NCBI GenBank assembly: GCA_934613505.1
Contig: CAKTTB010000010.1
Span: forward strand, 8,436 to 72,435
DNA from: an uncultured Oscillospiraceae bacterium
GTDB taxonomy: Bacteria; Bacillota; Clostridia; Oscillospirales; Oscillospiraceae
Direction: 5' to 3'
DNA length: 64,000 nt
Both the position numbers and the translations under genes were made by a program. Under the pieces are notes generated by a model. That model did no database searches. It saw only the letters and a program-made list of their open reading frames with translations, and had not been told where the DNA came from. Of this stretch, positions 8,360 through 17,081 are shown one piece after another (the stretch's first letter is position 1; each line of letters opens with the position of its first letter).

Positions 8360-10510
8360 TCAAATAAAGACGCCAATTCCCGATTCCACATTCATTGCCA
8401 GTCCGGTTTTCTCATCGTATTTTGACAAATCGGTCAAAACCGCCGCCCCATCCGGCAGCAGTTCCAATGCGCCTGCATCGTCCAGTGCGCGGAACTGCGG
8501 TTCATAACAGTCGACGCTATATGCGCCAAGTTTCCGCAGCAGAGCGCGGCTCATCGCACCGGCACGCAGGCGGCTGCAAAGCACCGCGCCCTCTTCGATC
8601 GGCAGATAGACAGTTCTGGTCGGCGCTTCGATCAGATGGAAGCGTTCCGCGATCTGCGCAAACGGAAGCAGACAGCCGTCAATGCCATCTCGCTCTGCCG
8701 CGAGAATATTCTTCTTGTCAAGCGCCCCGTCTTTCAGCTGGAACAGCTCTGCAAAATATGCGTGGATTGCTTCCGGCAACGACAGATCTGCGCATTTCCG
8801 CGCCGCATAGGAAAGCGAATTCAGGTTCTTCGCCAGCATGGGCGGCAGCTTTCCGCCGTCCAACCGGAAGCGATATACGATGCTTTCTGCCGCGCTGCGT
8901 TTTCCCTCCCGGTTGCAGCGTCCGGCCGTCTGTAAAAGGGAATCCAGCCCGCAGTCCTCGCGCAGCGCCGCCGGAAAATCCACGTCAACGCCCGCTTCGA
9001 TCAGTGACGTTGACACCACGCGGCACGGAAGCCCAGCTGACAGTTTCCGTCGGATCTCTTCAATCTGTTCCCGGCGGTCGTGCGCACACAGAAGCGTCGT
9101 CAGGCAGAAGCTCCCGTCAGGCGGAAGCGCAGCATACACGCGCTGCGCCGTGTCCCGGCGATTGACAACGCACAAAACCTGCGCCCGTGTGCAGAGCTGC
9201 TGCGCAAGCGCATCCTGTGTGATCTCGCCAAGATCCCGGATCGTCGTACGGCGGAGCGATGTGTAAAGCATTTTTGTATTCGGGCAGATCTCCCGCAGTT
9301 TGAGTGTCGGAGCCAGCTTTTGCAGCAGCGGCGTAAGCGCGGGCTGTGTTGCCGTGCAAAGGACCGCCGTCGTGTGATAAAACTGCACCAGCTGTGTGAT
9401 CGCGGACAGGCACGGCAGCAGATAGTCATTCGGAAGCGTCTGGGCTTCATCAAGAATAACAACGCTGTTTGCAATATTGTGAAGCTTCCGGCAGCGGCTG
9501 CTGCGGTTGGAATACAGAGATTCAAAGAACTGTACCGCAGTCGTAACGATCACCGGCGCGTCCCAGTTTTCACTGGCCAGGAGCTTCCGGTATTGCTCCG
9601 GTGTCAGCTCTTCCGGTTCTGCGGTCTGATACTCTGCACCGGCATAATGCGCCAGCACGTTTTCCTCGCCAAGCAGTTCTGAAAACACGTCAGCCGTCTG
9701 GTCGATGATAGAGGTATACGGAATCACATAGATCACACGCTCCATCTTCTGTGCGGCGGCGTGCTCCAGCGCGAAGGCCAAGGATGCGAATGTTTTTCCG
9801 CCTCCGGTCGGGACTGTCAGCGTATACAGTCCCTGCGTCAGGGTCTTTCCGCCTGTCCGGCAGGCACGCAGGACCTCGTTCCGGCAGCTTTGCACAGGCG
9901 TCTTTTCATCGGCAGAAAGAAACTGTTCCACACGGTGCTGCACCAGCTGCAGCAGCTCTGAAACAGACGCATGATCGCCGCGCGGCGCCGCCGTTCCGTC
10001 CATAAAATTCTGCGTATCCTGATAATCCGCATCGACCAGACATGAGAACAACATCCGTGTATAAAATGCATACTGCACAAAGTCAGAGGGCAGCCACACC
10101 GGCGGCGTCGATTTCGTGGACAGCAGTGTCTGCAGGCCTTCGCAGTCAAAACCGACCTGCCGCTGGATCCGGCCGAACAGGGTCGGATCATCCGGGCGGT
10201 CACCTTTTGGATTGCCTGCGTCCGGGATGCCGCCGTGGTGCCCTGCAATGGCCAGCGCTGCCGCGAGATTTCGTTTGCCATACGCCTCTTTTGCACCCGC
10301 AGTGGAATGGTCGACTCGCGCACCGCCGTGCAGCCGCGCCTGAAACCCGGCGGTGCATTTCCCAAGATCGTGGTTTCCTCCGGCAAGCGCCCCATCCGCT
10401 TCCGCGCCGAATGCCGCCGCAAACCGCTTTGCAAGCTCCGCGGTTCCCAGCAGATGCGCTTCGACGGTCTGCTCTCTGCCGTCTTCGGCAATATGCGCAA
10501 GATATCTCAT
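8360..10510 (-). CDS. cas3: CRISPR-associated nuclease-helicase Cas3 (HD + SF2)
   Basis: 716 residues. The N-terminal HD nuclease has His19, the His47-Asp48 pair ('GGNHDLGK') and 'DHSTAGA' (His68). The SF2 helicase has Walker A 'TVPTGGGKTFASLAF' near residue 250, motif II 'ILDEAQTLP', motif III 'CTATQP' and 'IEAGVDVDFP' plus 'QTAGRCNREG' as motifs V and VI. Cas3 is recruited to the R-loop and degrades the target DNA. It is the first gene of the minus-strand operon, behind the promoter at 10546-10574. The length and all motifs are intact, so interference should be functional. Confidence 0.97.
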   Translation of the reverse strand: MRYLAHIAEDGREQTVEAHLLGTAELAKRFAAAFGAEADGALAGGNHDLGKCTAGFQARLHGGARVDHSTAGAKEAYGKRNLAAALAIAGHHGGIPDAGNPKGDRPDDPTLFGRIQRQVGFDCEGLQTLLSTKSTPPVWLPSDFVQYAFYTRMLFSCLVDADYQDTQNFMDGTAAPRGDHASVSELLQLVQHRVEQFLSADEKTPVQSCRNEVLRACRTGGKTLTQGLYTLTVPTGGGKTFASLAFALEHAAAQKMERVIYVIPYTSIIDQTADVFSELLGEENVLAHYAGAEYQTAEPEELTPEQYRKLLASENWDAPVIVTTAVQFFESLYSNRSSRCRKLHNIANSVVILDEAQTLPNDYLLPCLSAITQLVQFYHTTAVLCTATQPALTPLLQKLAPTLKLREICPNTKMLYTSLRRTTIRDLGEITQDALAQQLCTRAQVLCVVNRRDTAQRVYAALPPDGSFCLTTLLCAHDRREQIEEIRRKLSAGLPCRVVSTSLIEAGVDVDFPAALREDCGLDSLLQTAGRCNREGKRSAAESIVYRFRLDGGKLPPMLAKNLNSLSYAARKCADLSLPEAIHAYFAELFQLKDGALDKKNILAAERDGIDGCLLPFAQIAERFHLIEAPTRTVYLPIEEGAVLCSRLRAGAMSRALLRKLGAYSVDCYEPQFRALDDAGALELLPDGAAVLTDLSKYDEKTGLAMNVESGIGVFI

Positions 10511-10545
10511 GAATTTATCTCATTTCTTTTATATATTGTACAATC

Positions 10546-10574
10546 ATCATAGCACCATTCTCCAAATATCACAA
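10546..10574 (-). promoter_or_regulatory. Promoter of the cas3-cas5-cas8c-cas7-cas4-cas1-cas2 operon
   Basis: On the minus strand TTGTGA (10574-10569), 17 bp, then TATGAT (10551-10546), about 36 bp upstream of the cas3 ATG. It is a good housekeeping-sigma match and the only one I see between cas3 and the divergent BMP gene. Confidence 0.6.
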
Positions 10575-10765
10575 CTCCTCCCGCTATTTCTTTGCAAAAT
10601 ACAGGCATCTGCCGTTTTTTCCTGTTTTTTCCATTTTCATCACCGTGGATCGATACAGACTCCGCTGCAGTGCTGTCTACAGTTTCTCTTTGCCTTTCTC
10701 TATTGACGAGAAGATGCTCTGGGTGGTCGAAGTTTTGTACAACATATATAAAATTTCAGTTTTTT

Positions 10766-10828
10766 TCGAAATGTATTGCAAATTTCGACAAGAGCCGTTA
10801 AAATTGAGTTATGAAAACCGTCGACGGT
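10766..10828 (+). promoter_or_regulatory. Promoter with two dyads upstream of the BMP transporter operon
   Basis: TTGCAA (10776-10781), 17 bp, TAAAAT (10799-10804). A 7-bp inverted repeat TCGAAAT/ATTTCGA (10766-10772 and 10782-10788) brackets the -35. A perfect 12-bp palindrome ACCGTCGACGGT (10817-10828) lies just after the transcription start. Both are candidate operators. The GntR-family regulator at 19299 at the end of this cluster is the obvious candidate ligand-sensing repressor, but that link is inference. Confidence 0.6.
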
Positions 10829-10873
10829 CGACTGTTTTCGGAATATAAAGCGGAGAAACAGGAGGATGTAACA

Positions 10874-11935
10874 ATGAAAAAGCTCGCACTTATACTGGCA
10901 CTCGTCTTACTCATTGGCATGTTGGCTGGATGCAGCAATTCTGCCGCGCCGAACACCGACAATTCCCCAGCATCAAGTCCAAGCACATCCGCAGACACAG
11001 AAAAGCTGAAAATCGCACTCGTCTTACCTGGTTCCATGAATGACGGCGGCTGGAACGCTGCTGCGTATGCTGGTCTGATGGAGCTGCAAGCGCAGGGCTA
11101 CACGGTCGCCTTCACCGAGAGCGTCGCGATTGCCGACATTGAGCAGACGCTCCGCAACTACGCAAATGAGGGCTACGATCTGGTCATCGGCCACGGCTTC
11201 GAATTTGGCGAGCCCGCCATGCGCGTCGCACCCGAATTTGAAAACGTGAAATTCTTCGTCAGCGGCAAGATGCCCGACGGCGTCACGGTCGACAGTCTGC
11301 CCGCCAACATCGGCTTCATGGATATGAAGGAGTATGAGGGCGCGTTCCTGGCCGGTATCGTTGCAGGCGGCATGACGGAAAGCAAGATGATCGGCTACAT
11401 CGCCGGCCTTGAGATTCCCTCCCAGCTGTCCGACATGGCCGGCTTCGTGCAGGGCGTTGCCTATGTCAATCCCGATGCAAAGGTCTATGGCGTTGTGACC
11501 GGCACGTATGAGGATCCGGCCAAGGGCAAGGAATCCGCGCTGGCGCTCATCGACATGGGCTGCGATATCATCGCGCAATCGGCTGACTCCACCGGTGTCG
11601 GCGCGATCGAAGCATGTCTTGAGAAAAACATTAAGATGATCGGCTACGGCGGCGACCAGAATGAGATGGCCCCCGACCTCATCATGACCTGCTTCGTGAC
11701 GGACAACAAGAACGTCATCATCCGGCAGGCCGCTCTGATCGAAAACAATCAGTTCGGCGGTCTCTGGGAACCGGGCCTGGCAGACGGCGTCTGCTACATC
11801 ACCGACTACCACAGCTTTGAGGACAAGATCCCGCAGGAGATCAAGGACATGGTCACAGACGCGAAGGATAAAATTTGCAGCGGTGAGCTTGTCGTTGAGT
11901 ACATTCTCGATCGAATCGACGAAAAGATCGGCTAA
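10874..11935 (+). CDS. BMP-family ABC transporter substrate-binding lipoprotein
   Basis: 353 residues with a lipoprotein signal (MKKLALILALVLLIGMLAGC, lipobox Cys20), a Ser/Ala/Pro-rich linker and then a periplasmic-binding-protein fold of the basic membrane protein class. Family landmarks are 'LPGSMNDGGWNAAAYAG', 'ANEGYDLVIGHGFEFG' and 'VVTGTYEDPAKGKESALALI'. BMP proteins such as PnrA and BmpA bind nucleosides and related purines. The start at 10874 has AGGAGG about 10 bp upstream and begins the signal peptide; the earlier in-frame ATG at 10811 does not. It is the first gene of an operon with an ATPase and two permeases, then three amidohydrolase-type enzymes, so the ligand is probably what those enzymes process. 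Confidence 0.92.
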   Translation: MKKLALILALVLLIGMLAGCSNSAAPNTDNSPASSPSTSADTEKLKIALVLPGSMNDGGWNAAAYAGLMELQAQGYTVAFTESVAIADIEQTLRNYANEGYDLVIGHGFEFGEPAMRVAPEFENVKFFVSGKMPDGVTVDSLPANIGFMDMKEYEGAFLAGIVAGGMTESKMIGYIAGLEIPSQLSDMAGFVQGVAYVNPDAKVYGVVTGTYEDPAKGKESALALIDMGCDIIAQSADSTGVGAIEACLEKNIKMIGYGGDQNEMAPDLIMTCFVTDNKNVIIRQAALIENNQFGGLWEPGLADGVCYITDYHSFEDKIPQEIKDMVTDAKDKICSGELVVEYILDRIDEKIG

Positions 11936-11961
11936 AGCCGCGCAGGGTCTCTTACAGGCTT

Positions 11962-11987
11962 CGGCGGCCTGCTCCCGCAGGCCGCCG
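11962..11987 (+). other. Intercistronic hairpin after the binding-protein gene
   Basis: An 11-bp GC-rich stem (CGGCGGCCTGC with GCAGGCCGCCG, 4-nt loop) without a U tract, between the BMP gene and its ATPase. Such hairpins commonly stabilise the upstream mRNA segment so that binding protein is made in excess. Confidence 0.6.
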
Positions 11988-12028
11988 GGCAGATCCAGCA
12001 CGCAGTATGTGGTTCGGAGGTGTATGCT

Positions 12029-13564
12029 TTGCCAGATAGCTTGAATATGGTGCAGATCACCAAAAAATTTGGCGACTTCAAAGCAAACGACAACATTTCC
12101 ATCGATGTGCGGCAGGGCGAGATTCTCGCGCTGCTTGGCGAAAATGGCGCCGGCAAAAGCACGTTGATGAATATTCTATATGGACTTTACCGCCCCACAA
12201 GCGGAAAAATCCTTTTTGACGGCAAGGAAGTGGAAATTGACAGTCCGCTGACCGCCATTTCGCTTGGCATCGGCATGGTGCATCAACATTTCATGCTCGT
12301 GCAGGCGTTCAAAACCTGGGAAAATATCGTCCTTGGCCTACAGGATGAGCAGCGGCGGATTCTGAAGCCCGCCGAGGCAAAAAAGAAAATCACAGAGCTT
12401 GCGAAAAACTACCGCTTGCAGATCGACCCGGACGCGCCGATCAGTACGATGTCCGTCGGTTTGCAGCAGCAGGTCGAGATTGCAAAGGTTCTCTACCGCG
12501 GATGCCGGCTGCTGATCCTGGATGAGCCGACCGGCGTTCTAACCCCGCTCGAAAAGGAAAAGCTCTTCGCCACGCTCCGGCACCTGACGAAAAAAGGCTT
12601 TTCCGTCATCTTCATCTCGCACAAGCTTGACGAGGTTCTGGAGATCAGCGACCGCGTTGCCGTCCTGTGCCGCGGAAAGAACGTGTGCACCGTCAACACT
12701 GCCGAGGTCACGAAGGAGGATTTGGCACGGATGATGGTCGGCCGCGACGTTGTACTGACCGTCAAGCGGATGAATCCGCAGATCACGCCGGAGCCGGTCC
12801 TACAGATCCATGATCTGTGCGTCACCGGAAACCGGCTGGCTTCCTGTCTTAAAAATATCGATCTGACGATCCGCAAGGGCGAGATCTACGGCATTGCCGG
12901 CGTCGACGGCAACGGCCAGTCGGAGCTGGTCGAAGCGGTCACGGGCATGCGCCATGTGGACGCCGGAACGATCTGTCTGTCCGGGACAGACATTACAAAC
13001 GCGACGCCGGGCGAGATCATCGGCAGCGGCGTCAGTCTTGTACCGGAGGACCGCAAAAAGGTCGGCTCCGTCCACAGCTTCTCGGTCGACCGGAACATGA
13101 TCCTGCGCAGTCTGACGCACACGCCGTACTGTAAGCACGGTTTGATCGACTACGGACGGCTCGCCGAAGACACGGACGACGTCATTGCCCAATATGATAT
13201 CCGGCTTTCCCACCGCTCAGCCCCTGTCAGCCATCTGTCCGGCGGCAATTTGCAGAAGGTCATCCTTGCCCGCGAGATCGGCGCGCAGCCCAAGCTGCTC
13301 GTTGCCATGCATCCGACCCGCGGTCTGGACGTCGGTGCGATCGAATCCATCCACCGGCGGATCCTGGAAGCGGCCAGCGCAGGGCTGTCCGTGCTGCTGG
13401 TATCGACGGAGCTTGAGGAGATCATGTCCCTGTCCGATACCGTCGCTGTAATTTCCGGCGGCAGGCTCTCCAAGCCGCTGCGCGGGGACACGCTTACGAT
13501 GGAAAATCTCGGTCTGCTGATGGGCGGATCTGACATACAGGGAGGCGATGAGAATGAAGCATAA
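12029..13564 (+). CDS. Nucleoside-type ABC transporter ATPase with two nucleotide-binding domains
   Basis: About 511 residues with two tandem NBDs, the RbsA/NupA type of the BMP importer class. NBD1 has Walker A 'GENGAGKSTLMN', Walker B 'LLILDEPTGVLTP' and a divergent signature 'MSVGLQQQVEIAK'. NBD2 has a degenerate Walker A ('AGVDGNGQSELVE') but a canonical signature 'LSGGNLQKVILARE', as is normal here. GGAGG at 12016-12020 sits 8 bp before TTG 12029, so I prefer this start to GTG 12020, which lies on the ribosome site; ATG 12047 is another option. The end overlaps the first permease. It energises uptake of the ligand captured by the BMP lipoprotein. Confidence 0.93.
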   Translation: MPDSLNMVQITKKFGDFKANDNISIDVRQGEILALLGENGAGKSTLMNILYGLYRPTSGKILFDGKEVEIDSPLTAISLGIGMVHQHFMLVQAFKTWENIVLGLQDEQRRILKPAEAKKKITELAKNYRLQIDPDAPISTMSVGLQQQVEIAKVLYRGCRLLILDEPTGVLTPLEKEKLFATLRHLTKKGFSVIFISHKLDEVLEISDRVAVLCRGKNVCTVNTAEVTKEDLARMMVGRDVVLTVKRMNPQITPEPVLQIHDLCVTGNRLASCLKNIDLTIRKGEIYGIAGVDGNGQSELVEAVTGMRHVDAGTICLSGTDITNATPGEIIGSGVSLVPEDRKKVGSVHSFSVDRNMILRSLTHTPYCKHGLIDYGRLAEDTDDVIAQYDIRLSHRSAPVSHLSGGNLQKVILAREIGAQPKLLVAMHPTRGLDVGAIESIHRRILEAASAGLSVLLVSTELEEIMSLSDTVAVISGGRLSKPLRGDTLTMENLGLLMGGSDIQGGDENEA

Positions 13565-14639
13565 CACGCCCCGGCTGCGCGCAGGCATGCTGAAAACGCC
13601 GCTTGTCTTTTTGATCGCGATTCTTGCGGCGTTCCTTGTGAGCATCATCTTCATCGCCGCGCTCGGCGTCAATCCCTTCTTTGCGTTCGGAAAGCTGCTG
13701 TCCGGCGCGTTCGGAAAAACAAGCAGCATCTTTGAGATCCTTGCAAAATCCACGCCGCTCATCATCATGGGACTTGGCATTTCCATCGGTATCCGCGGCG
13801 GATTGTCCAACCTGGGCGGAGACGGGCAGTTTTATGTCGGCGCGGTCTGTTCCGTGATCGTCGGCATTTACCTGCCGCAGACGCTCCCCGCGCCCCTCAT
13901 CTGGCTGCTCGGCGCAGCTGCCGCGATTGTATCCGGCATGCTGTACGGCGCGCTGGCCGGATTCCTGAAGGCCAAATTCAACACGAATGAGGTCATCATC
14001 ACCATCATGCTCAACTATGTTGCGCAGTACGTCACGTCCTGGCTCGTCTCCGGGCCGTTGCAGGCGCCGGGCGGCATCCCGCAAACGCGGGCGCTACAGC
14101 CGTCGTACTGTCTGCCGAAGCTGATGCAGGGCACGCGCGCGCATTGGGGCTTTGTCATTGCGATCCTTTTGGCGTTCGGCGTATGGTTCCTGTTCAAAAA
14201 GACCGCACTTGGCTACCGCATCGAAGCCGTCGGCGAAGCGCCGGAGGCAGCCGTCTACGGCGGCATCCGCAAAAACCGCTATACCATCCTGATTCTCGGC
14301 ATCAGCGGCGCGTTCTGCGGCCTTGCCGGCATGGCGGAGGTCTACGGAACCTACTACCGCGTGCTGGACGGCATCACGACGAGCTTCGGCTTCACCGCCA
14401 TGCTGATCGCGCTGCTTGCGCGGCTCAACCCGTTCGCGGTGATCGCGGGCAGTCTGTTCATCAGCATTCTGACGGTCGGCGCGAACTCCATGCAGATCTC
14501 GCTGAACGTTCCGACGTCCATCGTCAACGTCATCCAGAGTCTGATCATCGTTTTCGTTCTCATTATGCCGAGCATGACCGCGCACGTGCAGGCGCGGCAT
14601 ACCCGAAAGCTCGAGCAGAGGGAGGTGCAGAGGTCATGA
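13554..14639 (+). CDS. Nucleoside-type ABC transporter permease 1 (BPD_transp_2)
   Basis: 361 residues, very hydrophobic with about ten membrane segments. 'STPLIIMGLGISIGIRGGLSNLGGDGQFYVGA' (read as STPLIIMGLGISIGIRGG, then LSNLGGDGQFYVGA) and 'FNTNEVIITIMLNYVAQY' are hallmarks of the NupB/YufP branch of the family. The ATG at 13554 has GGAGG 8 bp upstream; the in-frame ATG at 13548 is too close to it. It overlaps the ATPase gene by 11 bp and the second permease by 4 bp. It forms half of the membrane channel. Confidence 0.94.
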   Translation: MKHNTPRLRAGMLKTPLVFLIAILAAFLVSIIFIAALGVNPFFAFGKLLSGAFGKTSSIFEILAKSTPLIIMGLGISIGIRGGLSNLGGDGQFYVGAVCSVIVGIYLPQTLPAPLIWLLGAAAAIVSGMLYGALAGFLKAKFNTNEVIITIMLNYVAQYVTSWLVSGPLQAPGGIPQTRALQPSYCLPKLMQGTRAHWGFVIAILLAFGVWFLFKKTALGYRIEAVGEAPEAAVYGGIRKNRYTILILGISGAFCGLAGMAEVYGTYYRVLDGITTSFGFTAMLIALLARLNPFAVIAGSLFISILTVGANSMQISLNVPTSIVNVIQSLIIVFVLIMPSMTAHVQARHTRKLEQREVQRS

Positions 14640-15580
14640 CGGCTGTTTTTTCCGCGACCTTTATCGTCGCCCTGCTCGCGGCAGGCGTGCGTATGTCCAT
14701 TCCGATCCTTCTGCCGGCGATCGGTGAAATTTACGCGGAGCGCTCCGGCATTCTGAATATCAATCTGGAGGGCCAGATGCTCTGCGGCGCGTTCGCGGCC
14801 TTTATGGCCGGATATTATACGCACAGTCTCGCGCTCTCGCTTCTCGCGGGCGCTGCGGCCGGGATCCTCATGGCCATGCTGATGGCGCTGTGCTGCATCC
14901 GCTGGGGCAGCAACCACTGCGTCATGGGCATCACGCTCAACATGTTCGCGCTAGGCTTCACAAGCTTCTGGTACCGCGTGGTTTTCGGCGTGACGACCTC
15001 GCCCCCGAAGGCGGACGTCAACGTCGGCATGCTGGAGATCCCGCTGCTTGCGAAGATCCCGTATCTGGGCGATATCCTGTTCAAGCAGAATTTCCTGTTC
15101 TATCTGTCCATCCTCGTCGTTGCAGCGACCTATTTTGTCCTGAACCGGACGCAGTTCGGCTTGCAGATCCGCGCATCGGGCGAAAATCCGCGCGCGGCGG
15201 AGACGATGGGCGTGCCCGTAAAGAGACGGCGCTACGTTTCCATGCTGATCTGCGGCTCACTGGCAGGACTCGGCGGCAGCTTCCTGTCTCTCATCTCGCT
15301 TAACCGGTTTGTCGATAATATCACCGCGTCCAGAGGCTTCATCGCGCTGGCGATCGTGATTTTCGGCAAGTGGAAGCCGTGGCAGGTATTTTTCGCTTCG
15401 CTGCTGTTCGGAACGATCGACGCATTGCAGCTGCGGCTGCAGGCCGTCGGTGTGGACGTTCCCTATCAGCTTCTGACGATGCTGCCGTACCTGCTGACGA
15501 TCTTCGTGATGGTTGCCACCGCAAAGCGCTCGCACAGCCCGGCCGCTTTGGGTGAGAACTACGAAAGGGAAAAGCTCTGA
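14636..15580 (+). CDS. Nucleoside-type ABC transporter permease 2 (BPD_transp_2)
   Basis: 314 residues, hydrophobic, NupC/YufQ type. 'RMSIPILLPAIGEIYAERSG' with 'ILNINLEGQMLCGAF', then 'VMGITLNMFALGFTSF', 'RASGENPRAAETMGV' and 'GGSFLSLISLNRFVDNITASR' in family order. The ATG at 14636 overlaps the stop of the preceding permease (ATGA). A much longer open frame extends upstream inside the first permease gene, but those residues are a frame shadow. It is the last transport gene; the enzymes start 115 bp later. Confidence 0.94.
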   Translation: MTAVFSATFIVALLAAGVRMSIPILLPAIGEIYAERSGILNINLEGQMLCGAFAAFMAGYYTHSLALSLLAGAAAGILMAMLMALCCIRWGSNHCVMGITLNMFALGFTSFWYRVVFGVTTSPPKADVNVGMLEIPLLAKIPYLGDILFKQNFLFYLSILVVAATYFVLNRTQFGLQIRASGENPRAAETMGVPVKRRRYVSMLICGSLAGLGGSFLSLISLNRFVDNITASRGFIALAIVIFGKWKPWQVFFASLLFGTIDALQLRLQAVGVDVPYQLLTMLPYLLTIFVMVATAKRSHSPAALGENYEREKL

Positions 15581-15694
15581 AACGTCTGCATTGCTTGGAG
15601 GTGACAAAACCCACTGCGCCCGCGCCTTGGGAAAAACAGATTTGCAGGCATTCAAATCCATACAGACTTACAAATTTTGAAGGAGGCATTTATC

Positions 15695-16960
15695 ATGCGA
15701 GATCTCGTCCTGAAGAACATTGACAAAATCATCACTGGCGACCTGAACCACCCCATTGCTGCCGGCGACACAGTTGTTGTGCGCAACGGCCTGATTGCCG
15801 CTGTCGGCTACGAAAAGGAAGTTGACACCTCCGGCATTGAGCTCGTGATCGACGTCGACGGCCAGATGGTCTGCCCCGGTCTCATCGACTGCCATATCCA
15901 CAACACCCTTGACGACTATGCGCCGCAGCGCGGTGCGGTCGGCACCTACGCGGACGCGCTGTACTACGGCACCACGTCCATGTTCTCCGAAGGCGAACAG
16001 GGCCCCGGCTGGCCGCGCTTCTACGACGATCCGATCGGCTGCAAGGCTGCCGCCATTCTCTCCCACCGCGTCTTTGAGCGGTTCCGTCCGGGCGGCGCCC
16101 TGAAGTTCCACGGCGGCGCGCTGGTTCTCGTCCACGGTCTGACCGAGCAGGACTTCAAGGAAATGGCCGACGCAGGCGTCTGGCTGATCGCAGAGATCGG
16201 CGGCGGTGGTCTGAGCGATCCCGCTGAGGTCGCGCCGATGCTGGAGTGGGCCAGAAAGTACAACTTCTTCTACAGCGTCCATCTGGCGCCCCCGTCCATC
16301 CCCGGCTCCTCCTGGGTCACGTCCAAGGAGATCCTGAAGCTGAAGCCCAACAAGGTCGCGCACACCAACGGCGGCTCCACCGCGGTCTCATACGACCACA
16401 TTGAGCGCCTGATGGACGAGAGCGACATCCCGCTCGAGCTGGTTGTCAACGGCAACTTTGTGAACTTCAACAAGATGCTGCAGCACATGAGCAAGAAGGG
16501 CGAGCTGAACCGTATCGTCTTCGGCTCCGACGCGCCGACCGGTCAGGCATCCCTGCCCGGCGCGATCAACCGCGCCATCGTCAAGGCTTCCGCGCTCAAC
16601 GGCATCCCGGCTGAGCTCTGCATCGCCATGGCGACCGGCAACTCTGCCGATCTGTACCGTCAGAACACCGGCAAGATCGAAGTCGGCCGCGAGGCTGACC
16701 TTCAGGTCATCGACTGCCCGCCGGGCTCCTGCGGCAAGGATGCACTCAAGGCAATCGAGGGCGGCGACCCGTTCGGCTGCGATCTCGTGATCGTCGACGG
16801 CCGTGTCATGGCCTTCCGCGGCCGCGACTCCCGTCCGACCGCCCGCTGCTGCCTGCTTGACGGCAAGCCGTTCTTCGCAGAGGGCATCACCGAGCATCTG
16901 TTCTTCCCGCCGCAGGTCAGCCGTCATTATGAGGGTCTTGGCTTCAATCATCAGAACTGA
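15695..16960 (+). CDS. Enamidase-like metal-dependent amidohydrolase
   Basis: 421 residues, amidohydrolase superfamily. The first 40 residues and the whole ligand pattern resemble the enamidase of Eubacterium barkeri nicotinate fermentation (6-oxo-1,4,5,6-tetrahydronicotinate hydrolysis) as I remember it. Metal ligands visible: His67-X-His69, Glu167, His196, His223 and Asp279 ('FGSDAPTG'); 'HGGALVLVHGLTEQDF' and 'SIPGSSWVTS' are further shared blocks. The start ATG 15695 has GGAGG 8 bp upstream. It likely hydrolyses a cyclic (en)amide bond of an N-heterocycle. No other nicotinate-pathway genes are present, so the substrate is probably different and may be related to the 8-oxoguanine/urate chemistry suggested by the next gene. 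Family assignment is firm; substrate is inference. Confidence 0.82.
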   Translation: MRDLVLKNIDKIITGDLNHPIAAGDTVVVRNGLIAAVGYEKEVDTSGIELVIDVDGQMVCPGLIDCHIHNTLDDYAPQRGAVGTYADALYYGTTSMFSEGEQGPGWPRFYDDPIGCKAAAILSHRVFERFRPGGALKFHGGALVLVHGLTEQDFKEMADAGVWLIAEIGGGGLSDPAEVAPMLEWARKYNFFYSVHLAPPSIPGSSWVTSKEILKLKPNKVAHTNGGSTAVSYDHIERLMDESDIPLELVVNGNFVNFNKMLQHMSKKGELNRIVFGSDAPTGQASLPGAINRAIVKASALNGIPAELCIAMATGNSADLYRQNTGKIEVGREADLQVIDCPPGSCGKDALKAIEGGDPFGCDLVIVDGRVMAFRGRDSRPTARCCLLDGKPFFAEGITEHLFFPPQVSRHYEGLGFNHQN

Positions 16961-16999
16961 GTTTTCTTCCCCTGTCCAGACTGCATGATCTTTTTCATT

Positions 17000-17039
17000 G
17001 GAGCGGGGTGAGCCGGAGCCACCCGGCTCGCTCCGCTCC
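17000..17039 (+). other. Intercistronic hairpin between the two amidohydrolase genes
   Basis: A 17-bp stem with two G-U type mismatches (17000-17016 with 17023-17039) and a 6-nt loop in the 121-bp gap. It is not followed by a clear U run, so attenuation or mRNA stabilisation is likelier than full termination. Confidence 0.55.
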
Positions 17040-17081
17040 TCCCATTTTGCAACACTGAAACAGAAAGGATACCGCACCGCT

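Noticed and set aside
14144..14635. N-terminal extension of permease 2
   Set aside because: Open only because it is an alternative frame of permease 1; the true start is the ATGA overlap at 14636.
16961..17081. Terminator splitting the two amidohydrolase genes into separate units
   Set aside because: The hairpin has no U run and no new promoter is visible after it, so co-transcription is likelier.
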